Assembly (NCBI GenBank): GCA_021775455.1
Contig: JAJFHU010000013.1
Span: forward strand, 1 to 64,000
DNA: 64,000 nucleotides
Direction: 5' to 3'
Source of the DNA: Hyphomicrobiales bacterium
Lineage (GTDB): Bacteria > Pseudomonadota > Alphaproteobacteria > Rhizobiales > Rhizobiaceae
Shown here: positions 42,973 to 52,271 of the stretch, piece by piece
Position numbering within the stretch: the stretch's first letter is position 1
Layout: every line of letters begins with the position of its first letter
Notes under the pieces: model-generated
What the model was told of the DNA's origin: nothing
The model's database searches: none
The model's input: the letters and a program-made list of their open reading frames with translations, nothing else
Position numbers and translations under genes: made by a program

Positions 42973-43830
42973 ATGTCACGCACTGTATATGTCAATGGAG
43001 AGTATTTACCGGAAGAAGAAGCAACGGTTTCTGTCTTTGATCGGGGGTTTTTGTTCGCCGACGCTGTTTATGAAGTAACCACGGTTCTGGACAGCAAGCT
43101 GATCGATTTTCCAGCGCACATGGCGCGTTTGAAGCGGTCTCTCAAGGAGCTGGAAATGGGGGCGCCATGTGATGAAGCAAAGCTGCTTGAAATCCATCGC
43201 AAACTGGTAACTGCCAATGAGATCGGTAATGGCCTTGTTTATCTGCAAGTTAGTCGAGGCGTAGCAGACCGGGATTTCCATTATCCCGAACCTGGCACAA
43301 AACCGTCACTGGTGCTTTTTACCCAATCAAAGGATCCGATTGAAAATGAGCTTTTGAAAACTGGTGCACGTGTGATCAGCATTGAAGATCAGCGTTGGGG
43401 GCGGCGGGACATAAAGACAGTTCAGTTGCTGTACCCTTCCATGGCAAAAATGGCAGCACAAAAGGCTGGCGCTGATGATGCGTGGTTTGTTGAAGATGGA
43501 TTTGTCAATGAAGGCACTTCCAACAACACCTGGATTGTGACCAAGGATAATACGCTGGTAACCCGCAATCTTTCCACTTCAATTCTGCATGGCATTACCC
43601 GGGCTGCAGCATTGCGTTGTGCGGAATTGTTGCAAATGAAAGTTGAAGAACGGCCGTTTACGATTGAGGAAGCAAAATCAGCATCAGAAGCATTCTTTAC
43701 TTCGGCTTCTGCATTTGTATGCCCTGTGGTCGAAATTGATGGTTCATCAATTGGTAAAGGTGAACCGGGTCCCGTTACCACCAAGCTGCGAGAGATTTAC
43801 CTGGAAGAAAGTCGAAAAGCAGCACTCTAG
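42973..43830 (+). CDS. D-amino acid transaminase (fold-type IV PLP enzyme)
   Basis: The 285-residue protein has VFDRGFLFADAVYEVTTVLD near the N terminus, typical of D-amino acid aminotransferases. The PLP lysine is Lys148 in RRDIKTVQLLYPSMAKMAAQ, with Glu180 in VNEGTSNNTWIV. The enzyme would exchange amino groups between D-alanine, D-glutamate and keto acids. It follows the dipeptide epimerase by 3 bases, so both steps of D-Glu or D-Ala handling are co-transcribed (inference). Branched-chain aminotransferase activity is less likely given the length and motif pattern. Confidence 0.88.
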   Translation: MSRTVYVNGEYLPEEEATVSVFDRGFLFADAVYEVTTVLDSKLIDFPAHMARLKRSLKELEMGAPCDEAKLLEIHRKLVTANEIGNGLVYLQVSRGVADRDFHYPEPGTKPSLVLFTQSKDPIENELLKTGARVISIEDQRWGRRDIKTVQLLYPSMAKMAAQKAGADDAWFVEDGFVNEGTSNNTWIVTKDNTLVTRNLSTSILHGITRAAALRCAELLQMKVEERPFTIEEAKSASEAFFTSASAFVCPVVEIDGSSIGKGEPGPVTTKLREIYLEESRKAAL

Positions 43831-43844
43831 CTGAAGTCCTGACC

Positions 43845-43868
43845 CAAGTTTGTGAAGTAGTAAACTTG
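43845..43868. promoter_or_regulatory. Inverted repeat upstream of the SAF-domain dehydrogenase
   Basis: CAAGTTT and AAACTTG are perfect 7-bp arms with a 10-base spacer, 34 bases before ATG 43903 and directly after a GGGTCAGGA copy on the other strand. It fits a dimeric regulator site or an mRNA stem; neither is proven. Confidence 0.4.
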
Positions 43869-43902
43869 ATGATACGAAGAGCGGGATCATGAGGGATTGA
43901 CG

Positions 43903-45240
43903 ATGGCGAGTAATGTTTCACTGACCGGATTGGCCAAAGATTTGGCTGAACGCGGCGATAGCGGCAAACCAATCCGTATCGGCCTGATTGGCTGTGGTGA
44001 AATGGGAACTGATGTTGTTACCCGCGTAGCGCATATGCAGGGAATTGAAGTGGCGGCGATCGCCAACCTTCGTGCAGATAAAGCGTTGGATGCCGTAAAG
44101 ATTGCCTGCGGTGATCACTCCAATTGCGCAGTTGTGAAGACTGCCGGTGACCTGAATAAGCAAATCGAATCCGGAAAGATTGCTATTTCGGAAGACTCGC
44201 TGCTGGTTGCCGAAAATCCACTAGTTGACGTAGTAATTGACGCAACTGGAATTCCTGAGGTTGGAGCCGAGATTGGCATTCATGCGATGGAGCATGGCAA
44301 GCATCTTGTCATGATGAATGTGGAAGCTGACGTGACTATCGGACCCTATCTGAAAGCCCAGGCAGATCGTTTGGGTGTGGTTTATTCACTCGGTGCGGGA
44401 GATGAACCATCGTCCTGCATGGAATTGATTGAATTTGTTTCAGCTATGGGACATCCAATTGTTTGCGCCGGAAAGGGGAAAAACAATCCCCTTCGGTTTG
44501 ATGCGGTGCCGGATGACTATGAAGAAGAAGCTCGCCGCCGAAACATGAATGTGCGGATGCTGGTGGAATTTGTAGATGGTTCCAAGACAATGGTGGAAAT
44601 GGCGGCAATTGCCAACGCCACCGGACTTGTGCCTGACAAAGCGGGTATGCATGGCCCCGCTGCCACCATCAACGAACTTTCAACAACGCTTGTTCCGGTA
44701 AAAGATGGGGGAGTGCTCTCAAAACCGGGGCGTGTGGACTTTTCGGTTGGGAATGGTGTGGCGCCAGGCGTGTTCGTAGTTGCTGATATGTCTCATCCAC
44801 GCATCAGCGAGCGCATGGAAGATTTGAAAATGGGTAAAGGCCCCTACTTTACGTTCCACCGACCATTCCATCTTACGTCACTTGAAGTTCCGCTAACTTG
44901 CGCTCGTGCGGTGCTTTATGGCAAGGCGGACATGGTGCCGCTTGCGACCCCGGTTGCAGAAGTATGTGCCGTAGCAAAGAAAGACTTGTCTGCCGGGGAC
45001 GGACTGGATGCCATTGGCCAATATTCCTACCGTGCATGGATTATGCGTCGTGATGATGCAAAAAAAGAACAGGCAATTCCGTGCGGCCTGCTAGAGGGTG
45101 GTACGGTTACTGCGCCAATCAAGAAGGGTGAACTTCTGACCTATCGAAATGCAAAAGTGGCAGATGGATCGAAAATTGCTAAACTGCGGGCACATCAGGA
45201 TGCGATGATTGATCAGGTCAGCGCAAAGCAAGTCGCCTGA
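43903..45240 (+). CDS. Homoserine-dehydrogenase-like NAD(P) oxidoreductase with C-terminal SAF domain
   Basis: The 445 residues have an N-terminal Rossmann fold (IRIGLIGCGEMGTDVVTRVA), a VVIDATGIPEVGAEIGIHAM strand-helix and a MNVEADVTIGPYLKAQADRL segment as in homoserine dehydrogenase relatives. A substrate domain follows (SLGAGDEPSSCMELIEFVSA). The C-terminal portion (AIPCGLLEGGTVTAPIKKGE) is a SAF-type domain, which is why such proteins are sometimes misnamed FlgA. ATG 43903 has GAGGGA upstream; TTG 43897 is unlikely. The reaction is unknown to me. It follows the epimerase-transaminase pair after a 72-base gap with an inverted repeat. Confidence 0.82.
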   Translation: MASNVSLTGLAKDLAERGDSGKPIRIGLIGCGEMGTDVVTRVAHMQGIEVAAIANLRADKALDAVKIACGDHSNCAVVKTAGDLNKQIESGKIAISEDSLLVAENPLVDVVIDATGIPEVGAEIGIHAMEHGKHLVMMNVEADVTIGPYLKAQADRLGVVYSLGAGDEPSSCMELIEFVSAMGHPIVCAGKGKNNPLRFDAVPDDYEEEARRRNMNVRMLVEFVDGSKTMVEMAAIANATGLVPDKAGMHGPAATINELSTTLVPVKDGGVLSKPGRVDFSVGNGVAPGVFVVADMSHPRISERMEDLKMGKGPYFTFHRPFHLTSLEVPLTCARAVLYGKADMVPLATPVAEVCAVAKKDLSAGDGLDAIGQYSYRAWIMRRDDAKKEQAIPCGLLEGGTVTAPIKKGELLTYRNAKVADGSKIAKLRAHQDAMIDQVSAKQVA

Positions 45241-45255
45241 TATCCGGGATAATTC

Positions 45256-45909
45256 ATGCCTATTCCCACAAAACTTCATGGGTACCGGTATAGCGTTTAC
45301 AATCGTATCGCCAGATTGGTGCTGGAAGAAAAAGGCGTTTGTTACACAATTGTTGAAGTTGACCCTTTTGCAGAAGAAATTCCCGCTTCCCATCTCAAGA
45401 TGCACCCTTTCGGTCGCGTACCTGTACTCTGTCATGGTGACTTTCGAATTTATGAAACCAGCGCCATCACACGCTACATTGATGCAGCGTTTGTCGGCTC
45501 TTCGTTAACTCCCAATCAACCCAGTGCCTTGGGACGCATGGCGCAAGTGATCGCCATCGTCGACAATTACGGGTACTGGCCGATGGTCAGACAGGTTTTT
45601 ACACAAAGGGTTTTTCATTCTCTTGAAGGTGAGCCAATAGATGAAAATGAAATTTTGAAGGGCTTGTTGGAAAGCAATAAGGTGCTTGCAGCACTCGAGA
45701 AAATCGCCGTTGAAGGAATCGTGCTTGATGGGGAGAATGTCAGCCTTGCAGATTTTCACCTGGCTCCGCTGATTGACTATTTTTGCCGCACACCAGAAGG
45801 TGCAACAGCAATAAAGAATTATCCATCGGTTGCCCGTTGGTGGAATAACGTTTCAAAGCGCGCCAGTTTTCTCGCAACTGATCCTGACTTGCCTTCCAAG
45901 CACAGATAG
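45256..45909 (+). CDS. Glutathione S-transferase family protein
   Basis: The 217 residues have an N-terminal thioredoxin-like domain (KLHGYRYSVYNRIARLVLEE; HPFGRVPVLCHGDFRIYETS, with the glutathione-binding Glu-Thr/Ser) and an all-helical C-terminal domain (LADFHLAPLIDYFCRTPEGA). The catalytic residue near the N terminus looks like the Tyr/Ser of SVYNR. It follows the SAF-domain dehydrogenase by 15 bases and is probably co-transcribed. Substrate unknown; detoxification or a small-molecule isomerase role are both possible. Confidence 0.88.
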   Translation: MPIPTKLHGYRYSVYNRIARLVLEEKGVCYTIVEVDPFAEEIPASHLKMHPFGRVPVLCHGDFRIYETSAITRYIDAAFVGSSLTPNQPSALGRMAQVIAIVDNYGYWPMVRQVFTQRVFHSLEGEPIDENEILKGLLESNKVLAALEKIAVEGIVLDGENVSLADFHLAPLIDYFCRTPEGATAIKNYPSVARWWNNVSKRASFLATDPDLPSKHR

Positions 45910-46057
45910 CGGCAACTTCCAATCCCCTTAAAATACCAGTTTGTATTGCACTAAAGGGATGAATTTCCATGATTCTACCCTTGGACAGAACCTCAGACTG
46001 GTCTAAGGTGACGCGGCTTTATGCTGACAAGACAAATACCGAGACCCTCACAGAGTA

Positions 46058-47977
46058 ATGAGTATCGATACCCCTCTTCTTGACCGGATTAAATTCCCGG
46101 CTGACTTGCGTGAGTTGGACGAAAATGACTTGCCGCAACTTTCTGAAGAATTGCGTGCAGAAATGATTGATGCCGTCTCGCAAACCGGTGGGCATTTGGG
46201 TGCCGGTCTTGGTGTCGTCGAACTTACGGTTGCGATCCATTACGTGTTCAACACGCCTGAAGATCGCCTTATCTGGGATGTGGGACACCAATGCTACCCG
46301 CATAAAATCCTTACCGGCAGAAAAGATCGAATTCGCACTCTTCGCCAAGAGGGCGGGCTTTCCGGTTTCACCAAACGAGATGAAAGCGAGTATGATCCAT
46401 TCGGTGCAGCGCACGCTTCTACTTCCATTTCAGCCGGCCTTGGGATGGCAGTGGCCCGAGAACTAAAACAGGGCGACAACAATGTGATTGCAGTGATCGG
46501 TGATGGTGCACTATCAGCCGGAATGGCTTTTGAAGCCATGAACAATGCCGGATCCATGGATGCACGGCTCATTGTAATTCTCAATGACAATGACATGTCC
46601 ATTGCACCACCCACCGGTGCCATGAGCGCCTATCTTGCCCGGTTGGCATCCGGACGGACCTATATGGGTATCCGTGAAATTGGCAAGAAGCTTACTGCCT
46701 ATCTTGGAAAAACGATTGACCGCGCCATAACCAGAGCAGTCGAACATGCCCGAGGATACGTAACTGGCGGTACATTGTTTGAAGAACTTGGCTTTTATCA
46801 CATTGGTCCGATTGACGGACATGACGTAGCCAACCTGGTGGCGGTGCTGCGCAATGTTCGCGATAATGCGAAGGGCCCAGTGCTCATTCACGCGGTTACC
46901 CGCAAGGGCAAGGGTTACCCTCCGGCTGAGAAAGCGGCAGACAAGTATCATGGTGTATCCAAGTTTGACGTAATCACCGGTACCCAGGCAAAGGCCACTC
47001 CCAACGCACCATCTTATACAAAGGTGTTTGGGCAAAGTCTGGTTGAAGAGGCAAAGCACGATGACAAGATTGTCGGAATTACGGCCGCAATGCCTTCGGG
47101 TACTGGTATTGATATTTTTGCGGAAAGCTTTCCCGACCGCACATTTGACGTGGGAATTGCTGAACAACACGCCGTAACTTTTGCTGCCGGATTGGCAAGT
47201 GAAGGCTACAAGCCATTTGCCGCTATCTATTCAACATTTTTGCAACGCGCATACGATCAAGTCGTTCACGATGTGGCCATTCAGAAACTACCTGTTCGTT
47301 TTCCAATTGACCGCGCCGGTTTCGTCGGCGCCGATGGCCCAACGCACGCAGGTTCGTTTGATACTACCTATTTGGCAACACTACCGGGTTTTGTTGTAAT
47401 GGCTCCAAGCGATGAAGCCGAGCTCAAACACATGGTTCGCACCGCAGCTGCTTATGACGAGGGTCCACTTTCTTTCCGTTACCCACGTGGAGAAGGTGTT
47501 GGAATTGAATTGCCAGAGAGGGGCGAGTTGCTGGAGATCGGTAAAGGGCGGATTGTACGGGAAGGAACGCGAATTGCAATTCTGTCATTCGGTACCCGGT
47601 TGAAGGACTGCATGCTCGCTGCTGAGGCTCTGGAAAGTTACGGACTTTCAACAACCGTGGCAGATGCGCGATTTGCCAAGCCTCTGGACACCGATCTGGT
47701 AAACCGGCTAGCCGCATCGCATGAAGTTCTGGTCAGCATCGAAGAAGGCTCGATTGGCGGTTTTTGCTCACATGTTGCGCAGCATTTATTGCAAATTGGT
47801 GCTCTCGACGATGGCAAACTCCGGTTTCGTAGTCGGTTTATGCCCGACCGGTTTGTTGATCAGGCAAGTCCATCTGTCATGAATGCGGAAGCCGGCCTTG
47901 ACCATCATGGCATTGTGAAAACCGTATTCGAGGCTCTGGGGAAAGAGCTGACTGACATTCAATTGGCAGGCGCTTAA
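46058..47977 (+). CDS. dxs: 1-deoxy-D-xylulose-5-phosphate synthase
   Basis: The 639-residue thiamine-diphosphate enzyme catalyses the first step of the MEP isoprenoid pathway, from pyruvate and glyceraldehyde 3-phosphate. The N-terminal [20 protein letters not shown] and [20 protein letters not shown], the ThDP motif [20 protein letters not shown] through NDNDMSI, then [20 protein letters not shown] with the catalytic Glu, and [15 protein letters not shown] are all in place. Length is normal. The ribosome site before ATG 46058 is weak (CAGAG). It converges on the ferredoxin reductase gene, with only 4 bases between the stops. Confidence 0.96.
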   Translation: MSIDTPLLDRIKFPADLRELDENDLPQLSEELRAEMIDAVSQTGGHLGAGLGVVELTVAIHYVFNTPEDRLIWDVGHQCYPHKILTGRKDRIRTLRQEGGLSGFTKRDESEYDPFGAAHASTSISAGLGMAVARELKQGDNNVIAVIGDGALSAGMAFEAMNNAGSMDARLIVILNDNDMSIAPPTGAMSAYLARLASGRTYMGIREIGKKLTAYLGKTIDRAITRAVEHARGYVTGGTLFEELGFYHIGPIDGHDVANLVAVLRNVRDNAKGPVLIHAVTRKGKGYPPAEKAADKYHGVSKFDVITGTQAKATPNAPSYTKVFGQSLVEEAKHDDKIVGITAAMPSGTGIDIFAESFPDRTFDVGIAEQHAVTFAAGLASEGYKPFAAIYSTFLQRAYDQVVHDVAIQKLPVRFPIDRAGFVGADGPTHAGSFDTTYLATLPGFVVMAPSDEAELKHMVRTAAAYDEGPLSFRYPRGEGVGIELPERGELLEIGKGRIVREGTRIAILSFGTRLKDCMLAAEALESYGLSTTVADARFAKPLDTDLVNRLAASHEVLVSIEEGSIGGFCSHVAQHLLQIGALDDGKLRFRSRFMPDRFVDQASPSVMNAEAGLDHHGIVKTVFEALGKELTDIQLAGA

Positions 47978-47981
47978 AGCG

Positions 47982-49196
47982 CTATAGCAGCGTTTTTAAC
48001 TCAAGTGACGTGTCCGAAGCCTGCTTTGGTGTGATAATTTTTCCGGTCTCAAGCAGTTTCTTGCCCACCATGTATGAACGCGGATCATTCATTGCATCTA
48101 CCGCAATGAAAGTATTGCCCGTAAAGTACCAATGGGATAGAGCACCTTCCCGGTTACCAGGCCGAACGACGATACGGTCATAGCCGCGGTTTAGGCCGGC
48201 AATTTGTAATTTCACTTCATACTGATCCGACCAAAACCAGGGATATGGGAGATACTCGCGGACCTGCCCTGCCATGTTGTCTGCTGCGCATTCCGCTTGA
48301 TCAATTGCATTTTGAACAGACTCAATCCGGGTCAGTTGATCCCTGTAGGTGAATGCCGCGCAATCTCCAGCGGCATAAATGTGCGGATCAGTAGTACGGC
48401 AATGGCTATCAACCATTATGCCTCCAGCCACTTCCAATTCGGCAGCGGTTGCAAGTTCGGCATTTGGAATAATTCCAATTCCAACCAAAACAAAGTCGAC
48501 TGGGATTTGTTCGCCATTGGATAGAATGACCGTACTGGCGCGACCGTCTAGTTCCTCAATGCGCTCCAATCCCGTATTCTCATGAATGGTAACACCGTGA
48601 TCCTGGTGCAACTTTCTGAAGAAATCCGAGGTTTCCTGGCATGCGACCCGCTGCAAGATACGCTCAGCAGCCTCAACAACAGTAACTTTCAAACCCAGGG
48701 ATGCAGCACTTGCCGCCGCTTCAAGCCCGATATAGCCACCACCAATGATAACAACTTGCCTGTCTGTCACAAGTTCCTGGCGCATGGCATCTGCGTCAGC
48801 GGCACTGCGCAGCATATAAACACCATCCAGTTCACCGCCGATTGAATCAGGCAATGAACGAGCACGTGAACCGGTTGCGAGGAACAGCTCATCCCAATTG
48901 ATTGTTTGCCCATCAGAAAGGATTAGCGTTTTGGCATTGCGATCAATTGTGGCGACTGGGTTTCCCAGCATGCAATGTATATTGTTCTCGCCATACCAAT
49001 CCTCTGCCCGCAATTGCAATTGTTCCGGTTCCATTTCGCCAAGTGCGTATTTCTTGGAAAGCGGCGGTCTTTGATATGGATATACGGGCTCATCTCCAAT
49101 CAAGATCAGTCTGGAATCTGAATCAAGAGAGCGAAAACGAGCAACGAATGAACAGGCAGCCTGACCGGCACCCACAATTACAATATTCTTGGTCAT
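47982..49196 (-). CDS. FAD-dependent ferredoxin/rubredoxin reductase, orphan
   Basis: The 404 residues have an N-terminal FAD motif (IVIVGAGQAACSFVARFRSL), a YPYQRPPLSKKYALGEM segment, the NAD(P)H motif VVIIGGGYIGLEAAASAASL and the second FAD motif IYAAGDCAAFTY. This is the putidaredoxin reductase/rhodocoxin reductase family that passes electrons from NADH to a ferredoxin for P450 or Rieske oxygenases. No ferredoxin or P450 gene is adjacent. It might serve the Rieske oxygenase at 4108-5259, which lacks its own reductase (inference). ATG 49196 is chosen over 49202. Confidence 0.9.
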   Translation of the reverse strand: MTKNIVIVGAGQAACSFVARFRSLDSDSRLILIGDEPVYPYQRPPLSKKYALGEMEPEQLQLRAEDWYGENNIHCMLGNPVATIDRNAKTLILSDGQTINWDELFLATGSRARSLPDSIGGELDGVYMLRSAADADAMRQELVTDRQVVIIGGGYIGLEAAASAASLGLKVTVVEAAERILQRVACQETSDFFRKLHQDHGVTIHENTGLERIEELDGRASTVILSNGEQIPVDFVLVGIGIIPNAELATAAELEVAGGIMVDSHCRTTDPHIYAAGDCAAFTYRDQLTRIESVQNAIDQAECAADNMAGQVREYLPYPWFWSDQYEVKLQIAGLNRGYDRIVVRPGNREGALSHWYFTGNTFIAVDAMNDPRSYMVGKKLLETGKIITPKQASDTSLELKTLL

Positions 49197-49336
49197 GACC
49201 AACCCCGATAACGGTTTCCTTCAAACCTTGCAACATTGAATGCACGGCTCATCCAACGTATGTTGAATTGAAGGTTGAGAAAGTAGTTCTTTATTGGTTT
49301 GGAACGATGTGTTCTTATTCTTTTGTCGGATTGATT

Positions 49337-49356
49337 GAATGACACAATTGTCATTC
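49337..49356. promoter_or_regulatory. 20-bp palindrome upstream of the liv/CoA-ligase operon
   Basis: GAATGACACAATTGTCATTC has perfect 8-bp arms around a 4-base centre, 93 bases upstream of the first ATG of the operon. Size and symmetry suit a TetR- or GntR-type repressor that senses an acyl-CoA, but no such regulator is encoded in the window. Confidence 0.5.
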
Positions 49357-49449
49357 TCTGACAGGTAACAAATTCTGCTAAGTTCAAGCTTGAATTATCG
49401 CGTCTGTTACAAGCAGAAATGCTGAGCAAAGGGAGGAAATCGGCAGTAC

Positions 49450-51426
49450 ATGTCTGCAAATGTGTCAATTTTGCCTAATGATGGCCCTGCGACCTTTCCA
49501 CAGTATTTGATACTGAATGCAAGCCGTTTTGCCTCGCGTCCGGCCATGCGACACCGGGATTTTGGTATCTGGCATAGTTGGACATGGAGTGAAATGTATG
49601 AGGAAATCCGCTATTTTTCGATCGGATTATCAAAGCTGGGCGTAAAGGCTGGGGATCGTATTGCAATCGTTGGTCAAAACAAACCTCGTCTTTACTGGTC
49701 ATTTTGTGCAGCACAAGCGCTCGGTGCGATACCTATACCTGTCTATGCGGACTCGGTTGCAGAAGAAATGGTTTATGTGTTGAACCACGCTGAAGTATCA
49801 CTTGCCATCTGCCAGGATCAGGAACAAGTGGACAAAATTCTTTCTTTGAGCGACGAACTCAAGAAGCTGAAATCAATTATCTATGACGAATCTCGTGGCT
49901 TGCAGGATTACGATCCGAAGAACCTGCATTCCTTTGAGCAAATTCAAGATCTCGGTCGCGAAGAAATTCTGGACACTGGTGATGAAAATTGGAAAAAACA
50001 GATTGCCAAAGGAAAGGGTGATGATCTGGCGGTGATGCTTTATACCTCTGGAACTACTGGCAGGCCAAAGGGCGTCATGTTGTCATTTGACAATCTTGCG
50101 ATTTCGGCACGCAATGCCAATGAGTTTGATCACCTTGATGAAAAAGAGGAAATTCTTGCCTATTTGCCGCTAGCGTGGGTTGGGGATCATGTTTTCTCTT
50201 ATGCCCAATCCTATGTAGCTGGTTATTGCGTATGCTGTCCCGAGAGCCAGCCCACGGCGGAGGAATGCCGTCGTGAGATCGCACCTTCCTATTTTTTTGC
50301 ACCGCCTCGTGTTTTTGAAAACATGCTAACGGCGATAACCGTCAACATGGAAGATGCAGGCCGGTTCAAGCGATTGATGTTCAAATATTTCATGGATCAC
50401 GCAGGTGAGTATGGCGAAAAAATTCTAAACGGCGAACCTGTCGGTTTTTTCAACCGCCTCAAATACTGGTTAGGAGAATTTTTCGTTTATGGTCCGCTGA
50501 AAAACCGATTGGGCTTTACCGGCATCAAGGTCGGTTACACCGCGGGCGAAGCCATTGGTCCTGAAATTTTTCGCTTCTATCGTTCAATTGGACTCAATCT
50601 GAAACAGCTTTATGGTCAAACTGAAGCATCCGTCTACGTGTCCGCGCAACCCGATGGACAGATTAGTGCTGAATCTGTGGGAACACCTTGCCCCGACGTG
50701 GAAATTGAAATCGCCGATAACGGAGAAGTTCTTTATCGTTCACCCGGTGTATTCATCGGATACTACAAAGATGACAAAGCAACCAATTCCACCAAAACAA
50801 AAGATGGATGGGTGCATACCGGGGATGCGGGTTTCATTGATCACGATGGGCATCTAAGAATCATTGACCGGGCAAAGGATGTGGGCAAACTCAATGATGG
50901 CAGTTTGTTCGCTCCCAAATTTATCGAAAACAAGCTCAAGTTTTTCCCGAACATCAAGGAAGCTGTAGCTTTTGGTGATGGTCGGGATATGTGTTGTGTC
51001 TTCCTCAACATTGATCTCACCTCAGTCGGCAATTGGGCTGAACGCAACAATATTTCCTATGCGAGCTATCAGGAACTCGCTGGTCATCCAAGTGTCTATA
51101 AAATGATGGAGGAACATGTTGAACAGGTAAACAAAGAGCTTTCGTCTGAAGAGATGATGGCTGGCTCACAAATCCATCGTTTCCTGGTTCTGCACAAGGA
51201 ACTTGACCCAGATGATGGAGAGCTTACACGTACCCAGAAAGTTAGACGATCATTTATTGCTGATCGCTACGGTGAACTCATTGAGGCACTTTACGATGGC
51301 TCAACGGAGAAATTTGTCGAAACCGAAGTGGTGTTCGAAGACGGTCGAAAGGGAAAGATTTCTGCTACGGTAGAGATTTGCGACGTAACAGTATTTGCCC
51401 ACGGTGACAAAGAGGCCGCTGCATGA
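49450..51426 (+). CDS. Long-chain acyl-CoA synthetase (AMP-forming)
   Basis: The 658 residues are a full-length ANL-superfamily ligase. The P-loop is VMLYTSGTTGRPKGVMLSFD. Later motifs are KVGYTAGEAIGPEIFRFYRS, LYGQTEASVYV, the adenylate motif DGWVHTGDAGFIDHDGHLRI and a C-terminal RTQKVRRSFIADRY containing the likely catalytic Lys. The length and the ICQDQEQVDKILSL style match FadD15/FAA-like synthetases. It is the first gene of the Liv-type operon and overlaps the livG-like gene (ATGA), so an imported carboxylic acid is probably activated immediately with CoA (inference). Confidence 0.92.
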   Translation: MSANVSILPNDGPATFPQYLILNASRFASRPAMRHRDFGIWHSWTWSEMYEEIRYFSIGLSKLGVKAGDRIAIVGQNKPRLYWSFCAAQALGAIPIPVYADSVAEEMVYVLNHAEVSLAICQDQEQVDKILSLSDELKKLKSIIYDESRGLQDYDPKNLHSFEQIQDLGREEILDTGDENWKKQIAKGKGDDLAVMLYTSGTTGRPKGVMLSFDNLAISARNANEFDHLDEKEEILAYLPLAWVGDHVFSYAQSYVAGYCVCCPESQPTAEECRREIAPSYFFAPPRVFENMLTAITVNMEDAGRFKRLMFKYFMDHAGEYGEKILNGEPVGFFNRLKYWLGEFFVYGPLKNRLGFTGIKVGYTAGEAIGPEIFRFYRSIGLNLKQLYGQTEASVYVSAQPDGQISAESVGTPCPDVEIEIADNGEVLYRSPGVFIGYYKDDKATNSTKTKDGWVHTGDAGFIDHDGHLRIIDRAKDVGKLNDGSLFAPKFIENKLKFFPNIKEAVAFGDGRDMCCVFLNIDLTSVGNWAERNNISYASYQELAGHPSVYKMMEEHVEQVNKELSSEEMMAGSQIHRFLVLHKELDPDDGELTRTQKVRRSFIADRYGELIEALYDGSTEKFVETEVVFEDGRKGKISATVEICDVTVFAHGDKEAAA

Positions 51427-52250
51427 ACATGCACTATTCATCCGCAGGTGGCGCGCATCGGGACAACCTTGCCAAGGGCGAAACACTTTTGCAGGTAGAC
51501 AATATTTCGCTTTCGTTCGGCGGCGTTAAAGCCATTCAGGATGTTTCATTTGACATTAAAAAGGGGGAAATCCGGGCGATTATTGGCCCCAATGGCGCTG
51601 GCAAAACCTCAATGCTGAATGTCATAAACGGCTTTTATCATCCTCAGGAAGGAACCATTACCTTCCGTGGTAAAGAGCGTCGCCGGATGCGCCCACATGT
51701 TGCAGCACAGCAAGGCATTTCCCGGACTTTCCAGAATATTGCCCTTTTCAAGGGAATGTCGGTCCTCGACAATATCATGACCGGCCGCATGACTCTGCAA
51801 AAACGCAACATGCTTTGGCATGCGCTTTGGCATGGACCAGCACAAATGGAAGAATTGGAGCACCGCGCAGCGGTAGAGAAAATAATAGATTTCCTTGAAA
51901 TTGAGGCGATTCGCAAGACACCCTCCGGGCGCCTGCCGTACGGCTTGCAAAAACGGGTTGAGCTCGGCAGGGCGCTTGCTGCTGAACCAGCTCTACTCCT
52001 GCTTGATGAACCAATGGCTGGCATGAATCTTGAAGAGAAAGAAGATATGAGCCGGTTTATATTGGACGTAAACCATCAGTTCGGAACAACCATTGCGCTA
52101 ATCGAACACGATATGGGCGTGGTAATGGATCTTTCAGACCGTGTAATGGTTCTTGATTATGGACGGAAGATAGGTGACGGCACACCAGATGATGTGCGCA
52201 AAAACCGGGATGTTATAGATGCATATCTTGGAGTTAGCCATGATGATTGA
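51423..52250 (+). CDS. Liv-type ABC transporter ATP-binding protein (LivG family)
   Basis: This 275-residue ATPase has Walker A IIGPNGAGKTSMLNVINGF, a signature region PYGLQKRVELGRALAAEPA in which LPYGLQ replaces the usual LSGGQ, and Walker B LLLDEPMAGMNLEEKEDM. The C-terminal DLSDRVMVLDYGRKIGDGTP is typical of LivG. About 15 extra residues precede the domain. It couples ATP hydrolysis to the LivH/LivM permeases that follow. The substrate need not be a branched-chain amino acid, given the ligases in the operon. Confidence 0.92.
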   Translation: MNMHYSSAGGAHRDNLAKGETLLQVDNISLSFGGVKAIQDVSFDIKKGEIRAIIGPNGAGKTSMLNVINGFYHPQEGTITFRGKERRRMRPHVAAQQGISRTFQNIALFKGMSVLDNIMTGRMTLQKRNMLWHALWHGPAQMEELEHRAAVEKIIDFLEIEAIRKTPSGRLPYGLQKRVELGRALAAEPALLLLDEPMAGMNLEEKEDMSRFILDVNHQFGTTIALIEHDMGVVMDLSDRVMVLDYGRKIGDGTPDDVRKNRDVIDAYLGVSHDD

Positions 52251-52271
52251 GAAGGGCTGGGATAAATCAAG

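Noticed and set aside
46514-47170. A 218-codon reverse-strand open frame opposite dxs
   Set aside because: dxs is complete and canonical here, and the antisense product shows no recognisable features.
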